Below are positions 24,682 through 34,283 of a stretch of 64,000 bases of DNA, one piece after another (position 1 is the stretch's first letter; each line of letters starts with the position of its first letter). The notes below the pieces were generated by a model that saw nothing but the letters and a program-made list of their open reading frames with translations, was not told where the DNA came from and made no database searches. The stretch covers positions 124,001-188,000 of the forward strand of contig JAYVIR010000081.1 in the NCBI GenBank assembly GCA_043770095.1, in the 5' to 3' direction. This DNA is from JBGSUZ01 sp043770095 (GTDB lineage Bacteria > Bacillota > Clostridia > Peptostreptococcales > Acidaminobacteraceae). A program made the translations under genes and the position numbers.

Positions 24682-25734
24682 TTATTTGCCACTCGTCGTA
24701 ATGTATATAGTCTCTCCACTCACTCTAACAATCTCTTCATTGCTGTATATCAGTTTAAAGAGATCCGTTGGCACGTATAAAGAACCGTTAATTATTTCAG
24801 GTGCTGCACCATATAAAAAGGTGTTGGTTAATCCAATGGCTTTACTGCTCGCCTTATAATAGGCATCTTTACCGACTGTGATGGTCGTCTTGACCGCTCC
24901 ATCGTCTATTCTTGCGGATTTGGTCTTGCCTTCCCATTTTAAGTTAAAGCCCAATGCACTTGAAACTACCTTCAAAGGAATCAAGTACTTGCCATTTTTT
25001 TCAACAATCATCATATTGCCAAGGTTTAAAGCTGCATTGTTCACGACAATTTTTGTTGGCGCTTTCGCCACAACTGGCTCTGTGCCAATCAAAACGGTCT
25101 TAGTCGCTGTGGTTTGACCCGGATAACTCTCTAAAACAATATCATACCAAACAAATACTTTGCTCCCTGGCTGAATATCTTTTATAGTCACCATTTGCTT
25201 GGTTTTAAAAGGAGAAATAGGACTCTCTTTGAGTAATGTCACAAACATATCTTCGTCCGTATTGAGGAACCTGATAGACTTTTCACTTGACTCAGTAATT
25301 TCTTTAACCGTCATGAGTTTAGGAATCGTTTTGTTGTTTTCAACACCTGTGACAATCGCTACTGCACTCGATTGTGGCGGTAAACTTCTTGTCATTGCTG
25401 CGCTATAATAGACATAGACACTGTCGCCAACTTTAAGGTCTTTTGAGCTACTTGGCAGTCCTGTAGTCGCATTTATAAAAAGCGTTTGATCGCCAAGGTT
25501 AAGTACAATTTTCTGCTGCTCTACTTTAATGGTTACTTGATTGTCACCACTCAGCGCTTCAATGATTGCTAACCCTTGTAGCGTTGAGCGCAATTCTTTC
25601 GGTGCCGTTGCCACTGGGGGTGTTGCACTATTCGTATTGGACACTACAGGTGCTGCCGACGCAAATGCTGAGCTACCAGTCCCCGCCATTGTTATTGCCA
25701 TCATCATCGCTATATTTGATTTCCAGTTCTTCAT
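24682..25734 (-). CDS. secreted stalk-domain (copper amine oxidase N-terminal-like) protein
   Basis: The 350-residue protein has a signal peptide ('MMMAITMAGTGSSAFASAAP'), a middle region of about 170 residues with beta-rich repeats, and a C-terminal domain of about 110 residues. The C-terminal domain matches the copper-amine-oxidase N-terminal 'stalk' domain: 'IVEKNGKYLIPLKVVSSALG', 'LKWEGKTKSARI' and 'NGSLYVPTDLFKLI'. Such domains are common on the surface of Firmicutes and have no catalytic role by themselves. GGAGG is eight bases before the ATG. Binding partner unknown. Confidence 0.85.
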   Translation of the reverse strand: MKNWKSNIAMMMAITMAGTGSSAFASAAPVVSNTNSATPPVATAPKELRSTLQGLAIIEALSGDNQVTIKVEQQKIVLNLGDQTLFINATTGLPSSSKDLKVGDSVYVYYSAAMTRSLPPQSSAVAIVTGVENNKTIPKLMTVKEITESSEKSIRFLNTDEDMFVTLLKESPISPFKTKQMVTIKDIQPGSKVFVWYDIVLESYPGQTTATKTVLIGTEPVVAKAPTKIVVNNAALNLGNMMIVEKNGKYLIPLKVVSSALGFNLKWEGKTKSARIDDGAVKTTITVGKDAYYKASSKAIGLTNTFLYGAAPEIINGSLYVPTDLFKLIYSNEEIVRVSGETIYITTSGK

Positions 25735-25769
25735 ATAAGTTCCTCCTATTATTCACATTGTGTGCTTTA

Positions 25770-26163
25770 CATAGAATAAGACGGCAGGAGTTGAAGAAAA
25801 GTTCCATTGGTTTTGAAATAATTTTGACCTATTAAATAAAGACTATCTACTAACGCCAATGCATTTAATGTCTTAATATCCGTCTCTTTAAGCAAATATT
25901 GAATCAACCCTTGAACAGCCTGTGTTGTATAGCCTTTATTTCTATGGTGCTTAGAGATTGCATAACCGATTTCTCTATTAGAATCCGCTAATTCATCATT
26001 TGGAGCCGTAAAGCACCACCCAATGAATTCATCGGTTTCTTTTAAGTGGATGCCAAAAATAATTGCTTCCTCTTCTATCTTAGGTACCGCTCTTAAGAAT
26101 TCTTTATTGCCCTTTATGTATCTGTTGTTCTATCTCGATGGTGGCGCTTTTTGTAGGATTCAT
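25770..26163 (-). pseudogene. decayed GNAT acetyltransferase gene
   Basis: On the minus strand an ATG at 26163 with AAGGAG upstream opens a frame that stops after 19 codons (TAA). In another frame the sequence then encodes a clear GNAT fragment, including 'IFGIHLKETDEFIGWCF' and 'REIGYAISKHHRNKGYTTQA', up to 'NALALVD'. After that the frame runs into unrelated sequence and stops near 25770. A frameshift in the N-terminal part and loss of the C-terminal motif make this a pseudogene; sequencing error cannot be excluded for the frameshift. Confidence 0.75.
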
Positions 26164-26253
26164 TACGCGGTTCTCCTTTGTACATTTAATAAATAGGTAG
26201 ATATTCATGGGCCATCACCCCCTTGACATACTTTAAGTATGCACCTCCAGTAA

Positions 26254-26691
26254 GCGAGAGATTCAAAATATTTTAAAACACAGAGACTTACGGTAAAAAG
26301 TACATGGATTGAAGATGCTCCCTTTAGCATTGAAATCTGGCTTGACGATGAGATGGGTAAATATTTGTCAGATCCGCCTCGAGAAAAGGCTGGAGATAGT
26401 TATTTGAAATGGATACAAGAGGTCGAAGACAACGATCATTGGGATATTGCTTATGCTATACATAAAGACTTTTGGCAACAAGGCTATGGGGCTGAAATGA
26501 TTCAAGGGCTTGTAGAGTGGTGTCATGAAAATGGCGGTAGAAAGATTACCGCTGCTGTAGCCAAAGAAAATGAAGGGTCTAATGCTGTTTTGAGAAAGCT
26601 TGGCTTTTTCGTTGAAAAAGAAGGCTCTTTTAAAAAGAGCTGTACAGACATTGTTTATGAAGAGAATATTTATCGGTTAGACTTAAAGTAA
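26254..26691 (+). pseudogene. truncated GNAT acetyltransferase with internal deletion
   Basis: The frame following a stop at 26251 has no credible start or ribosome binding site, but encodes a GNAT protein from 'LTVKSTWIEDAPFSIEIWLD'. The sequence jumps from 'EVEDNDH' to 'WDIAYAIHKDFWQQGYG', missing roughly 25-30 residues that normally carry a central strand of the sheet. The acetyl-CoA loop QQGYGAEM and the C-terminus 'AVLRKLGFFVEKEGS' are intact. An internal ATG at 26353 could give a 112-residue product, but that would lack half the fold. Confidence 0.7.
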
Positions 26692-26733
26692 GAACGGAGT
26701 GGTTGCTTATGTTGGCTTCTAGATTCTCCACGC

Positions 26734-26756
26734 AAAAAAAGCCCCTAAGGGCTTAA
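26734..26756 (-). terminator. rho-independent terminator of the pst operon
   Basis: On the minus strand AAGCCC and GGGGCTT pair over a TTA loop, followed by seven T. It lies directly after pstA, so no further pst gene is cotranscribed. Confidence 0.8.
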
Positions 26757-26758
26757 AC

Positions 26759-27640
26759 TTACCGCTGCCGAAAATGCTTAACCATCAGCGGCACTCTGAG
26801 CAAAATATTAAAGCACAGCATGACAATGACAAGCACCGCCGCTGTTCGATTGGCAATTTCCTTTGCATCTGCAACAAGCGCCTCAGCCTGCACATACCAA
26901 AGGTGAACCGCCAGTGTTTCGCCCGGTGAAAAGAGATTGAAGTCCCACAGGGCGCCGCTTGTGCTGGTGCCTGCCGTCAAAATAATCACCGCCGATTCGC
27001 CAAACGCCCGTCCTGCCGTCAGACCGATGCCAGTCGTAATGCCTTGCATCGCCGCGGGGAGAACCACTTGCCAAATGGTCTGAAACTTTGTGGCGCCAAG
27101 GGCTAAAGACGCTTCTCTTAATTCTCTGGGAACAGCACGAACAGACACTTCCGTGACACGGGTAATCGTCGGAAGGTTCAACATCGCCAGCGTAATGCCT
27201 GCGCCAATAATGGTGAGTCCGATATGGAAACTGTCCACGAATATGGCCATGCCGAAGAGTCCAAAGACAATGGAAGGCACCGAAGCAAGCGCTTCAACGC
27301 TCATTTTGATCAGGCGTGTCACGCCATTATCAGGCGCATATTCTGCCAGACAAATGCCTGCGCCGACTCCGACTGGAATGGCAATGGCTAGCGAAATGAA
27401 CAACACATAAAACGAGTTGAAGAGGAACGGCCCAATGCCGCCGCCTTCTTCGAGTTCGCTCGGCAGCCCTGTTAGAAACCCTAAAGTGAGCCCCGGTAGC
27501 CCCTTTTGCAAAATGATGAAGAACAGCCACGCAATGATCGCGAAAATACCGATTGCCACAGCCCAGTAAGCCGATTTGACCGCTTTATCCACCCGACTGG
27601 CTCTCCTCACGGCATTTAAAGCCATTTGATTGTCAATCAT
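26759..27640 (-). CDS. pstA: phosphate ABC transporter permease PstA
   Basis: The protein of about 293 residues has six membrane segments and the binding-protein-dependent permease motif 'REASLALGATKFQTIWQVVL', which docks the ATPase. The start at 27640 follows AAGGAGGTG and overlaps the pstC stop as ATGA; a longer open frame upstream is inside pstC. With PstC it forms the inner-membrane phosphate channel. The expected partner ATPase gene pstB is absent: a terminator and gene remnants follow. Confidence 0.92.
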   Translation of the reverse strand: MIDNQMALNAVRRASRVDKAVKSAYWAVAIGIFAIIAWLFFIILQKGLPGLTLGFLTGLPSELEEGGGIGPFLFNSFYVLFISLAIAIPVGVGAGICLAEYAPDNGVTRLIKMSVEALASVPSIVFGLFGMAIFVDSFHIGLTIIGAGITLAMLNLPTITRVTEVSVRAVPRELREASLALGATKFQTIWQVVLPAAMQGITTGIGLTAGRAFGESAVIILTAGTSTSGALWDFNLFSPGETLAVHLWYVQAEALVADAKEIANRTAAVLVIVMLCFNILLRVPLMVKHFRQR

Positions 27641-28563
27641 GTGCGTGCACCTCCTTCTTCTTGTCGAATCATATTGATCAGCGCAATGAGTGCGAGCGAA
27701 ATGAGGAGCAATAAAAACGCCATCATATAAAGCGCATAGTTCCAAGTGGAGTCAAAAGGCACGTTCATGATCTGCGAGACGATGTTGCTCGTGAGGACTG
27801 CCGTTGGCGTAAACAAGCCATCTGGGAGTTGAGCCACATTGCCGATAACCATCACGACTGCCATGGTTTCTCCGATGGCTCTAGCCATTCCAAGAACAAC
27901 CGCTGTGGCAATGCCGTTTCGAGCCGCAGGGATGAGAATGGTCCAAATGATATGTGTTTTCGTTGCGCCGAGGGCATACGCCGCTTCCATGTATTCTTTG
28001 GGGAGTGCCGAAAGGGCATCATCGCTTATTCTGGCTATGGTTGGCAGTACCATGAAAGCAAGCACCAGTGCCGCTACCAAAAGACCGTCGCCCATGAGTT
28101 CGCCTGTCACTTGTCTCACAAGGGGAATCAGAACCGTTAAGCCGATGTAACCGTAAACCACTGAAGGAATGCCAACGAGCGTATCCAAAATAGGGCGCGT
28201 GTATTTCCTGAGCCACGGCGGGCAGATGACTGCGTTAAAAGCCGCCATCGCCAAACTAATTGGTATGGAAATGAGAAGCGAAAGTCCCGTGAGCATAAAG
28301 GTTCCGGCAATCATGCTCGCTGCGCCAAACAGTTCCTCTTCTGGAACCCAATCAAAAGACAAGAAGAATTCTGAGGGGCTGACCGTGTCAAAGACTTGTA
28401 AGCCCGTTTTTCCAACAAAGAGAATCAACATCATCAAAGTACTGAAAAGAAGAATAGCGGCAGACCAACAGGCAAGTCTGAATCCGCTATCCATGAGTTT
28501 ATTTTTCAGCTTCAATGAGGGTGACGTTGCTTTTGATGCGATATTCACAGCGTATTCCCCCAT
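27637..28563 (-). CDS. pstC: phosphate ABC transporter permease PstC
   Basis: The 308-residue protein has six membrane segments and the permease motif 'MEAAYALGATKTHIIWTILI', plus the PstC-typical 'GIPSVVYGYIGLTVLIPLV'. It partners PstA. The ATG lies five bases after the pstS stop; an in-frame GTG five codons later (28548), with GGGGGAA upstream, is an equally good start. Gene order pstS, pstC, pstA is standard. Confidence 0.92.
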   Translation of the reverse strand: MGEYAVNIASKATSPSLKLKNKLMDSGFRLACWSAAILLFSTLMMLILFVGKTGLQVFDTVSPSEFFLSFDWVPEEELFGAASMIAGTFMLTGLSLLISIPISLAMAAFNAVICPPWLRKYTRPILDTLVGIPSVVYGYIGLTVLIPLVRQVTGELMGDGLLVAALVLAFMVLPTIARISDDALSALPKEYMEAAYALGATKTHIIWTILIPAARNGIATAVVLGMARAIGETMAVVMVIGNVAQLPDGLFTPTAVLTSNIVSQIMNVPFDSTWNYALYMMAFLLLLISLALIALINMIRQEEGGART

Positions 28564-28570
28564 GTGCGGC

Positions 28571-29449
28571 CTACTTCATACTGCCAACTGGGATGAATTT
28601 CATCTTTTTAAGCGATCCCATTTGGAATTTTTGACTTTTTACATAGTCGATGAATTCTTTTGTTGCGCCTGTTGCTTCACCTTTTGTTACGTAGTAACCG
28701 TATCCGAAGACTTTATATTTGCCGCTTACCGTATTTTCCACGCTTGCGTCTACACCTTCAAAAGCGACCGCTTTCATGTCGCCGCTCACATAGACCAAGT
28801 CGATGTAACCAATGGCATTGGGTGTGGTTTGAACCGCTGTTTTCATTTCGCCGCTTGAACCCACTTCTTTGTAGTTCTTGCTGACGCCCGGTTTCATGAA
28901 GTCTTCGCCGCCGAGTGCTTTGAGTTGGTAATTGACTCTTGTGCCTGATCCAAATTTACGATTGACCACCACGATTTCTCCCGCAGTACCGCCAACTTCT
29001 TTCCAGTTGGTAATCGTTCCTGCAAAGATGCCTTGAAGTTGCTTCATGGTCAAATTTTTAACGTCTACATTCTTATTGACCACTGTTGCAAAAGGAATCA
29101 CGGCTACTTTGTAGGCGGTTAATTCTTTAAACGCTTTAAAACCAGGCACGTCCTTAGTTGCATCCCAATCGACAGCGCCGATTTGAGCAGAACCCTTCAT
29201 AACCGACTGTGGCCCAGCAATTGAGCTAGAACCAGAGGCAGAAATGGAGACGCCCGGGTTTGTCTTTCTGAATTCTTTAGACGCTTGCTGACTTAAAGGC
29301 AGAAGCGCTGAAGAACCTGCAATGACAATTTTGCCTTTTGTAGATGATGCCGCATATGAGCTGAGGCTAAGTCCCATCACCATTGTTGCCATTAACGTTA
29401 ATGCCATTACTTTTTTTGCATATTTTCCTTTTTGATTGAAAAGATTCAT
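28571..29449 (-). CDS. pstS: phosphate-binding protein PstS
   Basis: The 292-residue protein has a signal peptide ('VMALTLMATMVMGLSLSSYA') and the phosphate-binding blocks 'IAGSSALLPLSQQASKEF', 'SASGSSSIAGPQSV', 'GAVDWDA' and 'VVNRKFGSGTRVNY'. No lipobox cysteine is evident at the cleavage site, so it may be freely secreted or otherwise held. The start at 29449 follows AAAAGGAG. It captures phosphate outside the cell for PstCA. Confidence 0.9.
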   Translation of the reverse strand: MNLFNQKGKYAKKVMALTLMATMVMGLSLSSYAASSTKGKIVIAGSSALLPLSQQASKEFRKTNPGVSISASGSSSIAGPQSVMKGSAQIGAVDWDATKDVPGFKAFKELTAYKVAVIPFATVVNKNVDVKNLTMKQLQGIFAGTITNWKEVGGTAGEIVVVNRKFGSGTRVNYQLKALGGEDFMKPGVSKNYKEVGSSGEMKTAVQTTPNAIGYIDLVYVSGDMKAVAFEGVDASVENTVSGKYKVFGYGYYVTKGEATGATKEFIDYVKSQKFQMGSLKKMKFIPVGSMK

Positions 29450-29485
29450 TTTAAGCGCTCCTTTTATTAAGTTCATTATTTTAAG

Positions 29486-30535
29486 TTACTTGCTCAAATC
29501 CGTAAATTTCCCATTTGCCAGTACGCTGACTTTCTCGCCAAGTTCCGTTTCTACCGTTGCAGCAACGTGGTTGACATCGGTTGCAGAGATTGCTAAGGTT
29601 CCTTCTGGAAGCACTGCCAACTGTTTGGTTATCCCAGAGGCGTCTACCGTAAACACGGACTTTTTAAAGGCTCTATTCTCTCCAATAATGAGGAGGCTGC
29701 CATCTTTTAGAACCACGCTTTCAGAGACGTCTAAATGGTTCACCAAGAATTTAATATCCTTGCCATCAGCCGATATTTGCTTAAGTGGCATGCCCGTATC
29801 TTCTGAACTCGCACTCACGAATACCATGCGATTGTCTGATAGGAAACTACCATATATTTTATTGTCTGGCGTGCTTGTAAGCTGAACGGGTTTGGCGCCC
29901 GCTGTTTTAAGGTCTGCCAAATTGTACTGAGGCTCTGTTCCTTTAGAGTCAACCGTGTAGGCTTCTGCTACTTCGTCTACTTTTCCAGATTTGCTAACGG
30001 CGTAAAGTGCCTTTGTTTCGTCTTTGCTAATTTGCAGATCTGACTTATAAGCAACCTTGTCATCTACAATAACGCTTTGTTTGAGATCGGCTAAATTAAC
30101 AGCTGCCACTCGGTCAATCTTATCTCCTAATAGATAATACAGTTTGCTGCCATTATCAGAAAACTGAAGTTCCATTTTTGGTTCTGTATCTGTAGAAATT
30201 TTCCTTTCCACTTTTGTTACGCTGTCTACCAAGAACAAGTCACCGTTGTCATTCACATAGACAAACTGTTTCCCGTCAGGACTCATTACAAGCTCCGTCG
30301 CATTTGCCGCCGCCTTAAGAAGCAGTTCGCTGCTGCCGTTTAGCCCAATTTTGTAATATTCAAACCCCTGATCCGTAACCTTCTTGACGATGAGGTTATC
30401 GCTATTGATCCACTGTGGTTCATTGATAGTCCCTTGAAGCGGTGGTTGAATTTGAGGTTGAGATGCTGCCGCAAAACTGGTTGAGCTGATTGCCATTACC
30501 GAAGCCACTGCCAATGCCGTTACTCTAAAATTCAT
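29486..30535 (-). CDS. secreted beta-propeller-like protein of unknown function
   Basis: The 349-residue protein has a signal peptide ending 'SSTSFAAA' and at least four repeats of about 45-55 residues resembling TolB/WD40-like propeller blades, for example 'ELVMSPDGKQFVYVNDNGDL', 'LQFSDNGSKLYYLLG' and 'LQISKDETKALYAVS'. No catalytic residues are recognisable. It is the first gene of the unit that continues 36 bases later into pstS, pstC and pstA, so it may be coexpressed under phosphate control; its role is not known. Confidence 0.75.
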   Translation of the reverse strand: MNFRVTALAVASVMAISSTSFAAASQPQIQPPLQGTINEPQWINSDNLIVKKVTDQGFEYYKIGLNGSSELLLKAAANATELVMSPDGKQFVYVNDNGDLFLVDSVTKVERKISTDTEPKMELQFSDNGSKLYYLLGDKIDRVAAVNLADLKQSVIVDDKVAYKSDLQISKDETKALYAVSKSGKVDEVAEAYTVDSKGTEPQYNLADLKTAGAKPVQLTSTPDNKIYGSFLSDNRMVFVSASSEDTGMPLKQISADGKDIKFLVNHLDVSESVVLKDGSLLIIGENRAFKKSVFTVDASGITKQLAVLPEGTLAISATDVNHVAATVETELGEKVSVLANGKFTDLSK

Positions 30536-30590
30536 TTGTATTGCCTCCTATTTTTTAATTTAAACCCCAAATTCTCATTGTGGTCTGAAC

Positions 30591-30608
30591 ATTTACGTTT
30601 AATTTACA
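30591..30608 (-). promoter_or_regulatory. possible Pho box
   Basis: On the minus strand TGTAAAT, TAAA, CGTAAAT forms a 7-4-7 direct repeat 56 bases upstream of the propeller gene. The 11-base period fits PhoB/PhoP-type sites and the downstream pst genes support it, but the sequence is AT-rich and the match is weak. Confidence 0.35.
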
Positions 30609-30674
30609 AGTTCATTGTACGGCTTCTATGTTATGCCAATATGAACTTAAGACGTCATTTGCGTTAATTGGATG

Positions 30675-30708
30675 TAAAAAAAAATTAACCTTATTTACAT
30701 AAGGTTAA
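30675..30708 (-). terminator. rho-independent terminator
   Basis: On the minus strand perfect 10-base arms TTAACCTTAT and ATAAGGTTAA surround a GTAA loop and are followed by nine T. It ends the two-gene ABC exporter unit. Confidence 0.9.
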
Positions 30709-30719
30709 CTTGAATGTGC

Positions 30720-32504
30720 TTACACTTCTTGATACTGCAACCGATACAAATCATAATAAAGTCCGCCTCTCGCCATTAACACGTCGTGGCTGCCCACTTC
30801 CCGAACTTCGCCTTTGTGAAGAACGACAATTTTGTCCGCGTCCTTGATCGTCGAGAGACGGTGCGCAATGATAATGGTCGTCCGGTTCTGAGTGAGCTTG
30901 CCGATCGCATCCTGTATCAAATGCTCGGTTTCCGTGTCGATGCTGGATGTGGCCTCGTCCAAAATGAGAATTTTGGGGTCATAGGCAAGGGCTCTGGCAA
31001 AGGACAAGAGCTGCCGCTGCCCCGTTGAGAGAGTGGTTCCACGCTCATAAACGGTTTCATCGTATTGGTTGGGCAGCTTTTCTATGAAGGTGTGCGCATT
31101 GACGAAAGTCGCCGTATCGATGACGTTCTGGTCACTAATCCCTTCATCGCCTAGTGAAATGTTGTCTTTGATCTGCCCCGCGAAGAGGAACACGTCTTGC
31201 AGCACCACGCCTATGAGCTTTCGAAGGTCACTTTTTCTAAGCGATGTCACCGAGTGTCCATCTATGAGAATATCTCCCGTTTTAAGAGGATAAAGTCCCG
31301 ACAGCAAGCTGATGACGGTCGTCTTGCCACTTCCTGTTGCGCCAACAATGGCAACGGTCTCTCCCGCTTCAATGTCCAAATTGATGTTTTTGAGCACGGG
31401 TTCGCCTTCTAGGTATTCAAAGCAAACGTCTTTGAACTGAATGCGACCCGTCACTTCAGCTTTATCAAGCGCCACTTCGCCCGCAGCTTCGTGTTCATTT
31501 TCCTCTAAAAGCATAAAGACGCGCTCCGAGGACGCCATCGCCGACTGCAAAATGTTGAACTTTTCGCTCAGATCAAAGATCGGCTTGAAAAATTGGTCGG
31601 TATAGTTGATGAAGGCAAAGAGCATTCCGAGCTGAATGCTGCCCTGAAGCACCTTGCCGCCCGCATACCAAATGAGCAGGGTCAGCGCTAAGGTGTAAAT
31701 CAGGTTCATGCTGGGTCTAAACGTGCCAAAGACTTGAATTTCCTTCATGCTCGACTTCAAATGGTCGGCGTTGATCTCGTCAAATTCGTCGTAAACTTCC
31801 TTTTCTCTATTAAAGAGCTGGATCATGCGCATGCCGCTGATGTTCTCGCTCAGCACCGCGTTGATTCTCGCAATTTTGGCTTTCACCGATCGGTGCGCTT
31901 CTCTGGCTTTGATTCTAAACCAGTAGGCGGACAAGGCCACGAGTGGGAAGGTGCATAGCGAAATGAGCGCCAATTTCCAGTTTAGGGTGAGCATGATGAC
32001 CAGTGTGCCAATTAATAGAAGGACATCGTTTAGCAAATTGATCAGCACGTCCGTATACATGTCGCTGATGTTCTTCATGTCATTGGTCACACGGGTCACC
32101 AGGCGCCCTACCGGATTTTTGTCATAGAATGACAGCGGCAATTTCAGCAAGTGGTCAAACAGATGCGCCCGCATGTCGTAGACCAGCTTTTGACTGACCC
32201 AGTTGAGGAGCAGCATTTGGACATAGGTAATGAAAAATCCTGCAATGACGAGTCCCAAATAAATCATGGTCAGGTTGAAAATGCCTGCTTTGTTCATGTT
32301 TTTAATGTGATCGTCAATGACCACTTTGATCAAATAAGGCTTGACGAGATCCACCATCGTCACCGTAATGAGGAGCAGGGCACAGAGGATCAGATACTTC
32401 ATATAAGGCTTGGTAAAGCCCGAAAGTTTTTTCATAATTTTAAGGTCAAAGGATTTTTCAATGTCGTGCTCTTCGTGAACGCCCAGTTTTTTCGTCTCTG
32501 TCAT
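30720..32504 (-). CDS. heterodimeric ABC exporter subunit, canonical Walker B
   Basis: The 594-residue half-transporter has a six-helix membrane domain and a C-terminal nucleotide-binding domain. Walker A is 'VGATGSGKTT' and Walker B with catalytic Glu is 'ILILDEATSSID'. Its signature motif is LSTGQ instead of LSGGQ. In heterodimeric exporters of the LmrCD/BmrCD type one subunit has a weak signature and the partner a degenerate Walker B; the pair here fits this exactly. It starts after GGAGG within the end of the partner gene. Likely substrates are drugs or lipids, unproven. Confidence 0.88.
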   Translation of the reverse strand: MTETKKLGVHEEHDIEKSFDLKIMKKLSGFTKPYMKYLILCALLLITVTMVDLVKPYLIKVVIDDHIKNMNKAGIFNLTMIYLGLVIAGFFITYVQMLLLNWVSQKLVYDMRAHLFDHLLKLPLSFYDKNPVGRLVTRVTNDMKNISDMYTDVLINLLNDVLLLIGTLVIMLTLNWKLALISLCTFPLVALSAYWFRIKAREAHRSVKAKIARINAVLSENISGMRMIQLFNREKEVYDEFDEINADHLKSSMKEIQVFGTFRPSMNLIYTLALTLLIWYAGGKVLQGSIQLGMLFAFINYTDQFFKPIFDLSEKFNILQSAMASSERVFMLLEENEHEAAGEVALDKAEVTGRIQFKDVCFEYLEGEPVLKNINLDIEAGETVAIVGATGSGKTTVISLLSGLYPLKTGDILIDGHSVTSLRKSDLRKLIGVVLQDVFLFAGQIKDNISLGDEGISDQNVIDTATFVNAHTFIEKLPNQYDETVYERGTTLSTGQRQLLSFARALAYDPKILILDEATSSIDTETEHLIQDAIGKLTQNRTTIIIAHRLSTIKDADKIVVLHKGEVREVGSHDVLMARGGLYYDLYRLQYQEV

Positions 32505-32506
32505 GG

Positions 32507-34255
32507 CTATTCCTCCGCAATCTTTTCTTCAAGCTGTTGGCGGTCGTAAATGTGTCGGTACAGTCCCGAACCACCGCAAAGCGTCTCGTGCGTGCCCTGT
32601 TCGACCATTTCGCCATCGTCTAAAACGTAAATCCAGTCGCAGTCCTTAATGGCTGAAATGCGGTGCGCGATGATGATGGCCGTTCGGTCTTTGAGCGCTT
32701 CCTTCAAATGCCTGAGAATCGATTCTTCCGTTTTGGTGTCCACTGCCGAAAGCGCATCGTCTAGCACGATGATTTCTGAACGCTTAAGAAGGGCTCTGGC
32801 AATCCCGATGCGCTGCTTTTGACCGCCCGACAAATTGACGCCGCGTTCTCCGAGTAGGGTGTCATATCCCTGAGAAAAGTCGAGAATTTCGCTGTGCACA
32901 TTGGCAATTTTCGCAGAAGCCTCAACCGCCTCTAGGGTCATGTCCTGTTCAAAAAAGCGAATGTTGTCTTCTATGTTCCTTGAAAAAAGGAAATTGTCTT
33001 GTGGGACAAAGCCAAAATGCGTCTTAATCGCCGTCTTGCTGAGTTGATTGATTTCTTGGCCTTCAATGAAGATTTTGCCATTTTCTACCGCCCACGCCTT
33101 TGTCATGAGGTTGACCAAAGTCGATTTTCCAGAGCCTGTCCGCCCGATAATGCCGACTTTTTGCCCGCGCATGACCCGCATGTCAACGTTCTTAAGAACA
33201 GGTCGCTCGGTGTCTGGGTAAGTAAAACTCAGCCCTTTTAAAGCGATGACAGGTGTGTTTGGATCTTCTGTCTTTTCGAGATCCGCCTCGCCATAAGTAA
33301 ATTCAGGCTCAATGTCTAAAAATTCGTTGATCCGTTTCAAAGACGCCACGCCGCGTTCAATCACATTGACCACCCAGCCAATCGCCATCATCGGCCAAGT
33401 GAGCATGCCAATATAGGAAATAAACGCAATGAACATGCCGACGGTAATTTTCTGGTCAATGACCATGAAGCCCCCGTAGAGGAGGGTAATGATCAAGCTA
33501 ATCGAGGCGATGGTCTTCACGAGAGGGAACATCATGCCCCAAAGGCGAACGAGTTTCATATTTTCGTCCAAATTTTCCTGATTGGTCTTTTGGAACAAGT
33601 GACGGTGATGATCCTCTCGGGTGTAAGTCTTGATGATTCTTACCCCCGAAAAAGATTCTTGCACTTGATCTGTCATGTGAGAGAAGACTTCTTGCACACT
33701 TTTGAAGCGTTTTCTGAGCAGTTTTCCGCCGAAGCCAACCAAAAGGGCAATGAAAGGCATTGGCAGCACCGCTATCAGCGTCAGCTGCGGGTCAATGTTC
33801 ACAAACATGAGAATGATGGTCAAAATAGACATAAAAACGGCGTCCACGAGCATAACCAGCCCCATTCCCATTGCGGCGCCAACGGCAGTCACGTCATTTG
33901 TGGCAAGTGCCATGATGTCGCCCACTTTGTGCTGGCTAAAGTATTGCCAAGTCAACGTTTCTAAATGGGCAAAGATTTTATTTCGAATCCAATATTCGGC
34001 TTTTCGACTGGTGCCGTTGATCAAAATCCGCCACCAATAACGCCCAATCGCAACGAGTACGGCAATGCCGAAAATCCAGAACATATACCCATATATTTGC
34101 GTCTGGGTAATGCTTTTACTGGCCAAACCATCGGCTAAATTCCCTAAAAGGGTTGGCGTCACAAGCTGAAGCGCATCTATCACCACTAAAATAACAAGCC
34201 CCAAAATCGTGTGCTTCCTATGGGCTTTAATGAAACTGCTTAAGTGTTTGAACAA
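32507..34255 (-). CDS. heterodimeric ABC exporter subunit, degenerate Walker B
   Basis: The 582-residue half-transporter has six membrane segments and a nucleotide-binding domain with Walker A 'IGRTGSGKST' and canonical signature LSGGQ. The Walker B is 'IIVLDDALSAVD', with Asp in place of the catalytic Glu. It complements the downstream subunit, so one of the two composite ATP sites is probably inactive. The start is TTG at 34255, seven bases after GGGGG. Two dyads upstream suggest regulated expression. Confidence 0.88.
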   Translation of the reverse strand: MFKHLSSFIKAHRKHTILGLVILVVIDALQLVTPTLLGNLADGLASKSITQTQIYGYMFWIFGIAVLVAIGRYWWRILINGTSRKAEYWIRNKIFAHLETLTWQYFSQHKVGDIMALATNDVTAVGAAMGMGLVMLVDAVFMSILTIILMFVNIDPQLTLIAVLPMPFIALLVGFGGKLLRKRFKSVQEVFSHMTDQVQESFSGVRIIKTYTREDHHRHLFQKTNQENLDENMKLVRLWGMMFPLVKTIASISLIITLLYGGFMVIDQKITVGMFIAFISYIGMLTWPMMAIGWVVNVIERGVASLKRINEFLDIEPEFTYGEADLEKTEDPNTPVIALKGLSFTYPDTERPVLKNVDMRVMRGQKVGIIGRTGSGKSTLVNLMTKAWAVENGKIFIEGQEINQLSKTAIKTHFGFVPQDNFLFSRNIEDNIRFFEQDMTLEAVEASAKIANVHSEILDFSQGYDTLLGERGVNLSGGQKQRIGIARALLKRSEIIVLDDALSAVDTKTEESILRHLKEALKDRTAIIIAHRISAIKDCDWIYVLDDGEMVEQGTHETLCGGSGLYRHIYDRQQLEEKIAEE

Positions 34256-34283
34256 TTGACGACCCCCTAAAATTTCATTATTA

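Noticed and set aside
26353..26691. Functional 112-residue acetyltransferase
   Set aside because: It would start inside the fold, lacks a ribosome binding site and carries an internal deletion; treated as a pseudogene.
28169..28858. Long plus-strand frame antisense to pstC and pstS
   Set aside because: It has no ribosome binding site and no recognisable protein features; it is a shadow of the real genes on the other strand.
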